A DNA stretch of 64,000 nucleotides from Clostridium tetanomorphum (GTDB lineage: Bacteria; Bacillota; Clostridia; Clostridiales; Clostridiaceae), in NCBI RefSeq assembly GCF_017873215.1, contig NZ_JAGGKA010000006.1, forward strand, positions 142,476-206,475. Reading direction: 5' to 3'. The notes under the pieces are model-generated. The model saw only the letters and a program-made list of their open reading frames with translations, searched no databases and had not been told where the DNA came from. Shown piece by piece: positions 1 through 9,985 of the stretch. The position numbers and the translations under genes are program-made. Each line of letters starts with the position of its first letter. Positions within the stretch are counted from its first letter, which is position 1.

Positions 1-915
1 TAAATATCTATTCAAATCATCTCTTTTTTCACAACTTAGATTAAATACATAATAAACAGGTTTTTGTTCTCCTTTTATTTTTGGAATTTTTACATATTCT
101 ATATCTTTTAATCTATCTTTATACCAATTGCTAATTACTTCTCTTTTTTCTATAGCTTCATTTATATACTTCATTTTCACAAGAAGTATAGCTGCCTGAA
201 TTGTATCCAATCTTGAGTTGTATCCTATATAATCATAATTATATTTTACTTTTGCTCCATGCACTCTATATATCTTAGAAAGTTCAGCTAATTTATCACT
301 ATTAGTAGTAATTATGCCACCATCGCCATAACCACCTAAGGTTTTAGTTGGAAAAAAAGAATATATTCCCATATGACCTATGGTTCCGGCAGTCCTATAA
401 ATTTCCCCATTTCCTTTCCATTTCATTCCAAAAGCTTCAGCTGCATCCTCAAGTACAAATAAATTATATTTCTCTGCATATTTCATTATATCATCCATAT
501 TAGCCATTTGACAGAATAAATGAATAGGAATGATTCCTACTGTATTTTTAGTTATTTTTTCTTCAATCTTTGTTGTATCTATATTAAAGGTTTCTTCATC
601 AATATCAACAAAAACAGGTTTACCACCATGTTTAGCAATACAGGAAGTAGAGGCAAGAAAAGTAAAAGGTGAAGTTACAACTTCCTTTCCATTTTTAAAT
701 CCCATAATATCTGAAGCCATAACTAAAGCATCTGTCCCAGAAGCAACACCTACTGCATGTTTTGCTCCCGAGAATTCTTCCACAGCTTTTTCTAACTCTT
801 TAACTTCTTTTCCCAAAGTTTGTATCCCATTTTGTAGCACATTTTCTATTGCTTGATTAAATTCATTCTTCTTTTCTAAATATTCCCTTTTCGAAGTATA
901 AAAGCCTACTTCCAT
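1..915 (-). CDS. DegT/DnrJ/EryC1/StrS family aminotransferase (3' end beyond window)
   Basis: PLP-dependent sugar aminotransferase of the DegT/StrS family. The frame stays open from the ATG at 915 to the left edge (305 codons visible of roughly 360-380 usual), so the C-terminus is missing. A GVASGTDAL segment (phosphate-binding loop region) and FFPTKTLGGYGDGG, which holds the PLP lysine, are visible. GGGAGGGAC precedes the ATG. The next gene upstream is a second DegT-type enzyme in the same direction, so both probably act on nucleotide-activated sugars for surface or flagellar glycans. The family call is firm; the substrate cannot be read from sequence. Confidence 0.9.
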   Translation of the reverse strand, partial: MEVGFYTSKREYLEKKNEFNQAIENVLQNGIQTLGKEVKELEKAVEEFSGAKHAVGVASGTDALVMASDIMGFKNGKEVVTSPFTFLASTSCIAKHGGKPVFVDIDEETFNIDTTKIEEKITKNTVGIIPIHLFCQMANMDDIMKYAEKYNLFVLEDAAEAFGMKWKGNGEIYRTAGTIGHMGIYSFFPTKTLGGYGDGGIITTNSDKLAELSKIYRVHGAKVKYNYDYIGYNSRLDTIQAAILLVKMKYINEAIEKREVISNWYKDRLKDIEYVKIPKIKGEQKPVYYVFNLSCEKRDDLNRYL

Positions 916-1057
916 GAATAGTCCCTCCCTTAAATTTCAAATTATAAATAATAAAGAATAAATATATCATAAACTTCCTACAGGAATTTCTATAACCTTA
1001 GAATTTATGCAGAGTAAAAATTCTTTCCTTATTTATTATTTATTATCTATTATTTAG

Positions 1058-2233
1058 TTATAGGTTATTTTCCACTGCTTTAATAAGCTCTCTTACTACA
1101 TAATCAGCATCTTCTAATGAAAGTGTTGAATAAACTGGAAGAGTTATTTCATTTTTGTACTGATTGTACGCATTTGGATAATCCTCTATTTTGTACCCTA
1201 AGTTTTTATATAAGGTAAACATTGGTAATGGAATAAAATGTACATTTGTAGCTATATCTTTCTCAGCTAAAGTCTGTATAACTACATTTCTATTTTCTTC
1301 TTCAAAACCTTTTATCCTTAGTGTATATAGATGGTATGATGTTTCCATCATATCATTTTTAGCCACAGGAATTATTGCCCATTCTTTTTCTTTTAATGCA
1401 TTAGTGTAAACTTCAAATATTTTTCTTCTATGTTCTAACATATTTTCATATCGTTTCATTTGAACTACACCAATAGCAGCCTGTAAATCTGTCATATTAC
1501 ATTTAAACCCATCAGTTAAGATATCGTATTGCCAAGCTCCTGCCTTCATTTTACTAAAAGCATCCTTTGATTGACCTTGTAGGGAAGTTATCTTAAACTC
1601 ACGTAATAAATCTTCCTTACCGTGGAAGTTATTATCATTGTAAGTAATTCCTCCACCTTCTGCAGTAGTTAAATTTTTTACTGCATGGAATGAAAATACA
1701 TGAAAATCATATTGTGCTCCTACTTTTGTGCCTTTGTATGAAGCACCATAGGAATGAGCTGAATCCGCTATAAGTATTATATCTTCTCTTCCTAATTTTT
1801 TAAGTATAGCTTTAACTTTATCATAATCTACAGGCACTCCTGCAATATCTACTGTTATTATGGCCTTTGTTTTTGGTGTTATAGCTTTTTCTATCTTTTC
1901 TATATCAATTAAAAAACTGTCCTTTTCTACATCCACAAATGTAGGCTTTATACCTCTGTGTACAATTATATTTGCTGTAGCTGTATAAGTATAAGGAGTA
2001 GTAATTATTTCATCTCCTTCTTTTATATCGAAGACCTTTAATATAAGCTCCATTCCTGCAGTAGCACTACCTAAAGCTACTGCATAATTTGCACTACAGT
2101 AATTTCTCATTTGTTCCTCAAATTCAGCAACTTTAGGTCCGGAAGTAATCCAACCGGATTCTAAAACTTTCACTACTTCTTCTATCTCTTCTTTAGTTAT
2201 GTCTGGTGGTGAAAAAGGTATTTTCTTTGTCAT
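1058..2233 (-). CDS. DegT/DnrJ/EryC1/StrS family aminotransferase
   Basis: Full-length (391 aa) PLP-dependent aminotransferase acting on a keto-sugar nucleotide, cytosolic. GSATAGMEL near residue 55 and FSFHAVKNLTTAEGGG near residue 185 (PLP Schiff-base lysine in AVKN) define the family. An aggagag motif precedes the ATG at 2233. The gene lies about 140 bp upstream of another family member, separated by an AT-rich gap with no clear terminator, so co-transcription is possible. UDP-amino-sugar synthesis for surface polysaccharide or flagellin is an inference. Confidence 0.92.
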   Translation of the reverse strand: MTKKIPFSPPDITKEEIEEVVKVLESGWITSGPKVAEFEEQMRNYCSANYAVALGSATAGMELILKVFDIKEGDEIITTPYTYTATANIIVHRGIKPTFVDVEKDSFLIDIEKIEKAITPKTKAIITVDIAGVPVDYDKVKAILKKLGREDIILIADSAHSYGASYKGTKVGAQYDFHVFSFHAVKNLTTAEGGGITYNDNNFHGKEDLLREFKITSLQGQSKDAFSKMKAGAWQYDILTDGFKCNMTDLQAAIGVVQMKRYENMLEHRRKIFEVYTNALKEKEWAIIPVAKNDMMETSYHLYTLRIKGFEEENRNVVIQTLAEKDIATNVHFIPLPMFTLYKNLGYKIEDYPNAYNQYKNEITLPVYSTLSLEDADYVVRELIKAVENNL

Positions 2234-2290
2234 TAAAATCCTCTCCTTTTTATTAATATAAACAATTCATTATGAATTGAAATTTATATG

Positions 2291-3496
2291 CTAATTTTTT
2301 CTTCCCATAAAAAAACCTGTATCCTTTGTTATATAAATATATTTCTTATTGATTATAATCTCTTTTAAAATTTTTTCCAATTTTTTCAACTTATATTCAT
2401 TAAATCTTTCCTCTATATTACCTGGCATAGAAAATATATAATCTATAAAAGGAGTCCATTCCGTTAGCTTTAGACTATCTTCATATCTTTTGACACAAAT
2501 ATGGTTAAACCAATTTTTTATTATTTCCCTGCCATTTTCTAATCCAAACTTATTAGTTAATGTAAAACCTTCTAACTCTAATATACTTTTATCAACTAAA
2601 CTAACAATATCTCTCATTTCTTTCATATGATTTTTCCCTACAGTAGAAGCAAAAAAATATCCATCTTTTTTTATAACTCTACTTATTTCCTGAATTCCTT
2701 TATCTATATCATTTAAATGATATAACATGTGATTTGCAATCACTACATCAAAGCTTCCATCCTTATAAGGTATTTTTTTCTCTATATCTACCACATTAAA
2801 TTTAAATTTATGTGATGAGTTCTTTAAGTTTTTTTTTGCATCTTCTAACATACCTTCTGAGAAGTCTGTTAAAATTACATTCCATGATTTGGGTATCTTG
2901 TGTAAGTTTTCAGCCCACAGGCTTCCATCTCCACACCCTACTTCTAAAATATTAACTTTATCTGGCAATTTTAATTGATTAAAAAACCAATTCATCCATC
3001 CTTCTTTATTAGTACTAAAGTTATTATGAATGTTAATTCTAGCTCTTAAATTAGAAGAATTTTTATATTGTTCTAACCACTTCTTATCAAAGTTAATTAC
3101 ATTTATTATATTTATAAAATTATCCCAATTAAGTGTATCTTCTTTTTCTACCATATAAAGAGTTTCCTCAATGGCTTTTATTACAGTATCCATATGCTTT
3201 ACTTTTTCTTGTATAATTTCTTTTTGTATTTCCAAAGATTTTTTAAAATCTTTATCATTTATGTCATATTTCATAATATCTCCTATTTCTTCTAGAGATA
3301 AACCAATAAATTTCAAAGTCAATATTTTCTGAAGTTTTCCAAAATCCTCTTTACTGTAAATCCTATGACCTAAATCATTATAAGAGGAAGGTTTTAATAA
3401 TCCTATTTTGTCATAATATCTTAAGGTTCTTATAGTTACATTTGCCTTTTTAGCAAATTCTCCTACACTATAAAACTCCTCTGTATTAATTTTCAA
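2291..3496 (-). CDS. MerR-family regulator fused to a SAM-dependent methyltransferase
   Basis: Two domains. An N-terminal MerR helix-turn-helix (SVGEFAKKANVTIRTLRYYDKIGLL) with its dimerization helix spans about residues 5-110. A class I methyltransferase follows at about 180-300 with the SAM loop ILEVGCGDGS and an acidic residue in LTDFSEGM. A GTG at 3505 has no Shine-Dalgarno; the TTG at 3496 has GAGGTG six bases upstream and is preferred. The promoter has the 19-bp spacer typical of MerR autoregulation (3518-3548). Such fusions may sense a ligand through the methyltransferase-like domain or modify a small molecule; ligand and substrate are unknown. Confidence 0.85.
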   Translation of the reverse strand: MKINTEEFYSVGEFAKKANVTIRTLRYYDKIGLLKPSSYNDLGHRIYSKEDFGKLQKILTLKFIGLSLEEIGDIMKYDINDKDFKKSLEIQKEIIQEKVKHMDTVIKAIEETLYMVEKEDTLNWDNFINIINVINFDKKWLEQYKNSSNLRARINIHNNFSTNKEGWMNWFFNQLKLPDKVNILEVGCGDGSLWAENLHKIPKSWNVILTDFSEGMLEDAKKNLKNSSHKFKFNVVDIEKKIPYKDGSFDVVIANHMLYHLNDIDKGIQEISRVIKKDGYFFASTVGKNHMKEMRDIVSLVDKSILELEGFTLTNKFGLENGREIIKNWFNHICVKRYEDSLKLTEWTPFIDYIFSMPGNIEERFNEYKLKKLEKILKEIIINKKYIYITKDTGFFMGRKN

Positions 3497-3517
3497 AATT
3501 ATCACCTCTGTATTTTT

Positions 3518-3548
3518 ATTTTAACCCATGACGTTAGGTAATGGTCAA
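3518..3548 (-). promoter_or_regulatory. MerR-type promoter with 19-bp spacer
   Basis: On the minus strand, -35 TTGACC (3543-3548) and -10 TAAAAT (3518-3523) are separated by 19 bp. The spacer holds ACCTAACGT followed by ATGGGT, resembling MerR-family operators. Overlong spacers are the hallmark of promoters that MerR proteins untwist, so autoregulation by the adjacent gene is likely. Confidence 0.7.
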
Positions 3549-3574
3549 TACTTTTTTGCTCAGAAAATAAAAAA

Positions 3575-3620
3575 TATGTAATATGAATAATAATTTTAAA
3601 TACATCATCCATATTACATA
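3575..3620 (-). terminator. Rho-independent terminator after the GGDEF-EAL gene
   Basis: An 11-bp inverted repeat, TATGTAATATG (3575-3585) and CATATTACATA (3610-3620), is followed on the minus strand by a T-run. It sits just downstream of the GGDEF-EAL stop codon. Confidence 0.6.
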
Positions 3621-3635
3621 ACATCAATTATAAAA

Positions 3636-6179
3636 TTAAAACCTATTGTTAAATACTTCTTCTATTTTTTCCTTTGAAAGAGGTTTACTGAAATAATACC
3701 CTTGTACCTTATTACATTTCATAGTCTTTAATATATCTACCTGTTTTTCATTTTCTACACCTTCTGCTACTACTTCCATATTCATTTTATGAGCAAGTTC
3801 TATAATTCCTTCTGCAACAGATTTCTCATTTTCATTGCAACAAATATTATCTAAAAAAGATTTATCAATTTTTAAAGTATTTATAGGTAATTTTCTAATA
3901 TAATTTAATGAAGAATATCCTGTACCAAAATCATCTATGGCTATTTTAATACCTAAATCCATTAACTTTTTTAGTATTTCTCTACTGCTTTCTAGTGATT
4001 TTATTAATACATTTTCAGTAATCTCCAACTCTACAAACTCTGGCTTTATGTGTGTAATATCTAATATATTTTTTACATTTTCAAAAAATCCAGGATGTTG
4101 TAACTGAATAGCAGATATATTTACTGCTATGTGCTCATAATTATATCCTTTATCTTTCCATAACTTATTTTGCCTACATACATTTACTAATACCCATTCC
4201 CCTATAACATTTATTAATCCAGTTTCTTCTGCTACCTTTATAAACTCTGCGGGTGACACCATACCAAGTTCTTTATTATTCCATCTTATTAATGCTTCTA
4301 AAGCACAAATTTTCCCTGATTGTAAATCTATTTGAGGTTGATAATGCATAAATAACTCATTATTTCTTAGAGAATTTCTTAATCTCTTTTCTATCTCTGC
4401 TTTTCTTAATATTTCTTTTGACATTTTCTTATTATAAAATTCAAACCTATTTTTACCGTATTCTTTTGCCTTAAACATAGCTAAATCTACATTTTTTAAA
4501 ATAGAAATTACATCATTTCCATCTTCATTAAAAATAGTAACTCCTATACTAACAGAAATATACAAAGGCTTATTGTTTATATAAAAATACTTATTAAAAA
4601 CCTTAATTAACTTTTTAGCAAATATAATAGCCTCTTCTCTACCATTAATATCTTCCTTTAGAATTAAAAATTCATCTCCTCCAGCTCTAAATAATCTCAG
4701 TTCATGAGAAACTAAAATTCTTAATTTAGAAGTAATAGCCTTTAATAATTCGTCCCCATCATCATGACCTAGGGTATCATTAATATTTTTAAAATTATCA
4801 ATATCTATTAAATATACAGCTCCTATTTTATTATATCTGTTAGATTCTATAGATTCCTTTAACAACTCTATAAAGCTAGTTCTATTTGGCAAATTTGTTA
4901 GAGAATCATAATATGCTAAATGTTTTATTTTTTCTTGATTTTCTACTAATTCTTTATATCTATCTCTTAGTTCCTCATCTGTTGCTGATAATTCTTCATA
5001 TACAGCTGAAAGCTCTTCATAACTAGCATTAAGCTTTCTTTCATCTTCTTTTTTTCTCTTTATACTAAATGATAATATAAATATTATTATTAAAAGCATT
5101 GCAAATATAATAGCTGCACTTATTACTAGATGTTTATAGTTTTCATAAAATGAAAAAGGCTTATTAACTAAAATGCTATTCCCAGGAATTTTATCCATAT
5201 CTATATTAAATTTAGTTAAGAAATTATAATCAAATATATATTTATTAGTACAATAACTTATAAAAGGTATATCCTCAAATCTATTATCTTTTAAATATTT
5301 TAATGCAATTAATGCTGCAGTTTTACCTTGATCAAATCCGCTACTCATCTTTCCCCCAACTATGCCATGTCCTATACTAAAATTCCAAAAAGTATACATA
5401 GGGATTTCCATGTTCTTCTTTATACTATCTTCATATTCATTAATATATACAGGATTATTGTTTTCATCTCTTAATGGATCTATCATGAGAAGTATGGCAG
5501 TTGTTTTATCGGATTTGTCGCATTTATCTAAAAATTTTTCTATTGTAAAATCTTCCAAAAATTCAAAATCTAATTTCCCTTTATACAAATACTTTATTTT
5601 TTGAACCGCATTTGAACTTAATTTCCCTGATAAAGTACTACTGCTAAACACTTTAATATTTTTTAAATTAGAATGCAGTCTAATCATAACATCTATAGTA
5701 TCTTTAACTTGTATTTCTTCTATAACCCCTTTGAAAATATTTCTATCTAAATTAAGCAATGAAACTTCTTGAAAATTAATACCAGTGAAAATAACAGGAA
5801 CTTTGGGAAAAATTTCTTTAGAATGCATTCGTAAATACTCTAAAGCATCATTATCTACACATATAATAAGATCAAATTTTAGATTTTTATATTTGTCTTT
5901 TAAAAATTTATTAAAACTATCTAAATATTTATTATCATAATTTTTTTTCATATCCATATAATTAAAATACAAATTAATTTTTTGTCTATTATTATAAAAT
6001 ATTGATTTTATACCTGATGAGACATCATTAGTCCATTCTAAACTTTCATCATAAGAGTGGAGGACTAGAACATTTTTTCTAAGATTATTGTTATACTGAG
6101 CATAAGATTTGCTATTAGAAAATACGCATAATAAAATTACTATGAAAAAGATAGTTATTAGCATTGCATTTCTTTTCAA
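3636..6179 (-). CDS. Membrane GGDEF-EAL protein with ABC-type periplasmic sensor domain
   Basis: An 847-residue c-di-GMP signalling protein. An N-terminal signal/TM segment is followed by an extracytoplasmic ABC-substrate-binding-like sensor (about 30-330), a TM helix (about 350-370), a short coiled coil, GGDEF (about 425-580) and EAL (about 595-840). The GGDEF signature is intact (RAGGDEFL), so cyclase activity is possible. The autoinhibitory RxxD site expected just before it is not seen (HELRLF instead). The EAL core is complete (EALIRW, IDDFGTGYSSL, VVAEGVE), which predicts phosphodiesterase activity. It appears monocistronic. Which activity dominates is not decidable from sequence. Confidence 0.93.
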   Translation of the reverse strand: MKRNAMLITIFFIVILLCVFSNSKSYAQYNNNLRKNVLVLHSYDESLEWTNDVSSGIKSIFYNNRQKINLYFNYMDMKKNYDNKYLDSFNKFLKDKYKNLKFDLIICVDNDALEYLRMHSKEIFPKVPVIFTGINFQEVSLLNLDRNIFKGVIEEIQVKDTIDVMIRLHSNLKNIKVFSSSTLSGKLSSNAVQKIKYLYKGKLDFEFLEDFTIEKFLDKCDKSDKTTAILLMIDPLRDENNNPVYINEYEDSIKKNMEIPMYTFWNFSIGHGIVGGKMSSGFDQGKTAALIALKYLKDNRFEDIPFISYCTNKYIFDYNFLTKFNIDMDKIPGNSILVNKPFSFYENYKHLVISAAIIFAMLLIIIFILSFSIKRKKEDERKLNASYEELSAVYEELSATDEELRDRYKELVENQEKIKHLAYYDSLTNLPNRTSFIELLKESIESNRYNKIGAVYLIDIDNFKNINDTLGHDDGDELLKAITSKLRILVSHELRLFRAGGDEFLILKEDINGREEAIIFAKKLIKVFNKYFYINNKPLYISVSIGVTIFNEDGNDVISILKNVDLAMFKAKEYGKNRFEFYNKKMSKEILRKAEIEKRLRNSLRNNELFMHYQPQIDLQSGKICALEALIRWNNKELGMVSPAEFIKVAEETGLINVIGEWVLVNVCRQNKLWKDKGYNYEHIAVNISAIQLQHPGFFENVKNILDITHIKPEFVELEITENVLIKSLESSREILKKLMDLGIKIAIDDFGTGYSSLNYIRKLPINTLKIDKSFLDNICCNENEKSVAEGIIELAHKMNMEVVAEGVENEKQVDILKTMKCNKVQGYYFSKPLSKEKIEEVFNNRF

Positions 6180-6304
6180 GCTTCATCACTCTTTCAATTT
6201 AAACTTCTATAACAAATTATATATAAAATATATCATTTTTTTCACTAAATTTCTATATCTTCCTTAACATTTAAAATTTAAATGTATTCATATTAAATTA
6301 CTTA

Positions 6305-6331
6305 CAAATAAAAAACCCCCTTTAATGGGGG
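6305..6331 (-). terminator. Terminator after ychF
   Basis: CCCCC (6316-6320), a 6-nt loop and GGGGG (6327-6331), followed on the minus strand by TTTTTT. It lies about 130 bases past the ychF stop. The rest of the 6180-6459 gap shows only AT-rich DNA. Confidence 0.7.
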
Positions 6332-6459
6332 AAATTTATTTGGCATTTATCATTGTTAATATTGCCATTTATTAAGTAATAATTACGCACTATCACAAAC
6401 CTAAACAAGTTTTTCTATCCAAATAAATCAAAGTATTTCTTTTAAGCAAACTTCATTTT

Positions 6460-7557
6460 TTAAACATTAAACCTAAATAACACTATATCTCCATCCTGCA
6501 TTATGTAATCTTTTCCTTCAAGTCTATAATATCCTTTTTCTTTAGCAGCTGTTTCTGATCCGCACTCTATAAGTTTATCATAGGATATTACCTCTGCTCT
6601 TATAAATCCTCTTTCTATATCAGTATGAATCTTTCCTGCAGCTTTAGGTGCCTTAGTTCCAATTTTTACAGTCCACGCTCTAACTTCATCAGAACCTGCT
6701 GTTAAGAAACTCATTAACCCTAAAAGCTTATAACTTGCATGTATAAGCTTATAAAGACCTGGTTCTTCTATTCCATATTCCTTTAACATCTCTTCTTTTT
6801 CTTCTGCTTCTAAAGAAGATAATTCTTCTTCTATTTTACCACTTACAATTATAACTTCTGAATTTTCTTTTTCAGCATATCCTTTTACTTTTTTTACATA
6901 GTCATTTTCCATATTTCCTGAAATTAAATCATCTTCGGAAATATTTGCTACATATAAAACAGGTTTAGATGTAATTAAGAAAAATCCTTTTATAATTTCA
7001 TTTTCATCTTCTGTTACTTCTAAAGTTCTCACAGGCTTTCCTGATTCTAAATGAGCCTTTACTTTTTCCATTAAAAGAAGTTCTTCCTTTGCCTTTTTGT
7101 CTCCACCTTTAGCAGCCTTATTTGTTTTTTCTATTCTTCTATCTAAAACTTCTATGTCAGAAAAAATAAGTTCAAGATTTATAGTTTCTATATCTCTTAT
7201 TGGATCTACAGTTCCCTCTACATGAACTACATTTTCATCATCAAAACATCTTACTACATGAACTATAGCTTCAACTTCTCTTATATGTGAAAGAAATTTA
7301 TTTCCTAATCCTTCCCCTTTACTTGCTCCTTTAACCAACCCTGCTATATCATAAAATTCTATAGTCGCATATATTTTTTTCTTTGGATTATACATTTTTT
7401 CTAATACATCTAATCTCTTATCAGGAACAGTAACTACTCCTACATTTGGTTCTATAGTACAAAATGGATAATTAGCCGCTTCAGCTCCTGCATTTGTTAT
7501 TGCATTAAACAAGGTACTTTTACCTACATTTGGTAAACCCACGATTCCTAACTTCAT
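6460..7557 (-). CDS. ychF: Redox-regulated ATPase YchF (Obg-like, OLA1)
   Basis: Full length (365 aa). The N-terminal G domain has GLPNVGKST (P-loop, residues 6-14) and the DIAGLVKGASKGEGLG switch region; the helical insertion and C-terminal TGS domain (ending IVLFRFNV) follow. YchF is an Obg-family NTPase that prefers ATP, binds ribosomes and modulates stress responses in the cytosol. It is transcribed divergently from the LTA-synthase-like gene and ends at its own terminator. No unusual residues were noticed. Confidence 0.97.
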   Translation of the reverse strand: MKLGIVGLPNVGKSTLFNAITNAGAEAANYPFCTIEPNVGVVTVPDKRLDVLEKMYNPKKKIYATIEFYDIAGLVKGASKGEGLGNKFLSHIREVEAIVHVVRCFDDENVVHVEGTVDPIRDIETINLELIFSDIEVLDRRIEKTNKAAKGGDKKAKEELLLMEKVKAHLESGKPVRTLEVTEDENEIIKGFFLITSKPVLYVANISEDDLISGNMENDYVKKVKGYAEKENSEVIIVSGKIEEELSSLEAEEKEEMLKEYGIEEPGLYKLIHASYKLLGLMSFLTAGSDEVRAWTVKIGTKAPKAAGKIHTDIERGFIRAEVISYDKLIECGSETAAKEKGYYRLEGKDYIMQDGDIVLFRFNV

Positions 7558-7700
7558 ATATGTATACAGTCCTTTCCTAACTTTAGTTAATTCTTTCTAA
7601 ATTATACTCTACAACAAACTTTATTTCAACAAAACTGTTTATATTTTATATTTTATAGTATAATGTAAAATGAATTTTAAAAAAATTTCAAGGAGATAAT

Positions 7701-9575
7701 ATGGAAACTTTAAAAAATATTAATTTAAAACAAAAACATAATTTATTTGATAAATTTATTTATAACTTATATTTAGCTTATAAAAATATAAAAGAAAATA
7801 AACTATTTATATATACATTTATTTTTTTATTTATAAAAACTATATTATTTATTTTACTAATTTCCACAGATAAAGCCACTAACATAACTAATAACATAGT
7901 TTTTCATAGCGTTCCTCCTATATTAGTTTATATAAGCTTTCTATTTTTAGCTCTTTCCTTCTCATTCTTATTTAAAGGAAAGTTTCAAATATTATACTTT
8001 TTATTCATGAATGTGGTTATTACTGTTATTTTTATAGGAGATATTTGGTACTATAGAAGTAATCATTCTTTTCTAAGCTATCATATGTTAAAAGCTACAT
8101 CAAATTTAAACAATTTAGGAGATAGCATATGGGCTATGTCAAGAAAAATAGATATCATGTTTTTAATTGATATATTAATATTAATTTTTCTTTGTATAAA
8201 ACATTCTAATGTTTATAAATACTATAAAAAAAATTTTTTATCATTCTGTATTTTATTTATATTATCAATATCATACTTATGCTATGCTCATTATAAAATA
8301 GATATATTGAAAAAAGGTTATGAAAATCAATTTTTATTTAGAAACAGTTGGTCTCAGAATCAAACTATGGCATCTCTTACTCCAATTGGCTATCACATTT
8401 TTGATGTATACAGATTCTATAAAGAATCTCAACCATATATAATGAGTACAGATGAAAAAAATAATATAGCTAACTGGTTTAAAACTAAATCAGAAATACT
8501 ACCAGATAATAAATATAAAGGTCTACTTAAAAATAAGAATTTAATTGTATTACAAATAGAATCTCTTGAAAATTTCGTTATAGGTAGGAAAATAAATGGT
8601 GAAGAAATTACACCTACTCTTAATAAACTTTTAAAAAATAGTCTATACTTTGATAATTACATAGAGCAAACTTATAATGGAACAACTTCTGATGCGGAAC
8701 TTTTAACTAATACTTCTCTTTATCCTGTAAGAAGCGGAAGTACTTTTTTTAGATATCCAGGAAATGCTTATATAAACTCTTTACCTAATATTATGAAGAG
8801 ATTAGGATATAGTACTGTAGCTATTCATCCCGATAAAGGATCTTATTGGAACTGGCTTCCCTCATTAAAATCCATAGGATTTGATAAATGCTTTGATTCC
8901 AGTTCTTTTAACATAGATGAAATTATAGGACTAGGTCTTAGTGATGAAAGTTTCTTAAAACAACTTCCAGAAATATTGGAAAATGAACAACAACCTTTTT
9001 ATAGTTTTTCTATAACGCTGACTAGTCACTCTCCTTTTAATATTCCTGAAAAATATAAGGAATTGAAACTTAATGATTCATTTAATGGAAGTAAAATTGG
9101 AGGCTACTTTCAATCTATAAGGTATACAGATAAACAAATAGGTAATTTTATAAATATTTTAGATAAAAAAGGACTACTTAATAATTCAGTATTAGTTATA
9201 TATGGAGATCATGAAGGAGTTCATAAATTCTTTAGTGATGAAGTAAACTCTATGCAAAATAAAGAATCTTGGTGGGATAATAATTTAGAAGTTCCTTTAA
9301 TAATATACTCTAAAGATATAAAAGGCGAAACTATATCTACAATTGGTGGACAAGTTGATTTACTTCCTACTATAAGCTACTTGATGGGAGCTAATTCTTC
9401 AGATTATTTATTAACATCTATAGGAAGAAATTTATTAAATACAAACTTTAATTTTGCAGTAACCTCTAATCGTAAGTATATAGGGAAAGAATATAAAAGT
9501 TTTCATAAAGAATTTTTCTTAAATGGTATAGATATTAGCGACAAGATAATAAGAGCAAACTATTTTAAAAAGTAG
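7701..9575 (+). CDS. LTA synthase family membrane sulfatase
   Basis: A 624-residue polytopic enzyme: about five TM helices (residues 35-200) followed by an extracellular alkaline-phosphatase/sulfatase-fold domain. The catalytic Thr lies in NGTTSDAE (about residue 325), preceded by LQIESLENF; YGDHEG supplies further metal ligands. Family members polymerize glycerol-phosphate from phosphatidylglycerol into lipoteichoic acid, or act as primases or phosphoglycerol transferases. AAGGAGATAAT precedes the ATG at 7701. It is followed within 10 bp by a small membrane protein gene, so the two form an operon. Polymer specificity is not inferable. Confidence 0.9.
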   Translation: METLKNINLKQKHNLFDKFIYNLYLAYKNIKENKLFIYTFIFLFIKTILFILLISTDKATNITNNIVFHSVPPILVYISFLFLALSFSFLFKGKFQILYFLFMNVVITVIFIGDIWYYRSNHSFLSYHMLKATSNLNNLGDSIWAMSRKIDIMFLIDILILIFLCIKHSNVYKYYKKNFLSFCILFILSISYLCYAHYKIDILKKGYENQFLFRNSWSQNQTMASLTPIGYHIFDVYRFYKESQPYIMSTDEKNNIANWFKTKSEILPDNKYKGLLKNKNLIVLQIESLENFVIGRKINGEEITPTLNKLLKNSLYFDNYIEQTYNGTTSDAELLTNTSLYPVRSGSTFFRYPGNAYINSLPNIMKRLGYSTVAIHPDKGSYWNWLPSLKSIGFDKCFDSSSFNIDEIIGLGLSDESFLKQLPEILENEQQPFYSFSITLTSHSPFNIPEKYKELKLNDSFNGSKIGGYFQSIRYTDKQIGNFINILDKKGLLNNSVLVIYGDHEGVHKFFSDEVNSMQNKESWWDNNLEVPLIIYSKDIKGETISTIGGQVDLLPTISYLMGANSSDYLLTSIGRNLLNTNFNFAVTSNRKYIGKEYKSFHKEFFLNGIDISDKIIRANYFKK

Positions 9576-9584
9576 GTGAAGTCT

Positions 9585-9851
9585 ATGGAATTTATATTAC
9601 CTAAATGGTGCTTAGTATTTATATTTTTATGTATTTTAATACCTATTTTTTCTATAGAGAGCATATTCCCTTGGATTATATGCATATTCTTTTCATCAAA
9701 ATGTATAAAAGTATCTATTAATAATTATAAAACTACAAAAATAAAATTATTAAAATGTATTTCCTATTGTGCCACAGCTATAGTTTTAGGTTTAATTTTT
9801 AATCTATTAGTTCTAAAAGGCACTACTTTCTTTATGCAAAATATCTTATAA
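9585..9851 (+). CDS. Small membrane protein of unknown function
   Basis: An 88-residue hydrophobic protein with about three membrane segments and no recognized family. An in-frame GTG directly follows the upstream stop (9576), but the ATG at 9585 has AGGTG six bases upstream and is the better start. It is almost contiguous with the LTA-synthase-like gene and is followed by a strong terminator, so it completes that transcript and may assist the enzyme (inference). Confidence 0.6.
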   Translation: MEFILPKWCLVFIFLCILIPIFSIESIFPWIICIFFSSKCIKVSINNYKTTKIKLLKCISYCATAIVLGLIFNLLVLKGTTFFMQNIL

Positions 9852-9907
9852 AAAAGATAACAATAAATGAAATTTTATAGAACCACCTCATTTATTGTTA
9901 TCTTTTT
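9851..9907. terminator. Bidirectional terminator
   Basis: A 20-bp perfect stem (9851-9870 with 9888-9907) around a 17-nt loop, with A-run and T-run on the two sides. It serves the plus-strand LTA operon and the converging FtsW-like gene ending at 9986. Confidence 0.85.
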
Positions 9908-9985
9908 ATTTATACTTCTTTATGTAGTTTAGGTGCAATACATACTTCTATAAGTATATATATTAAAAATTACATGATAACTTTT

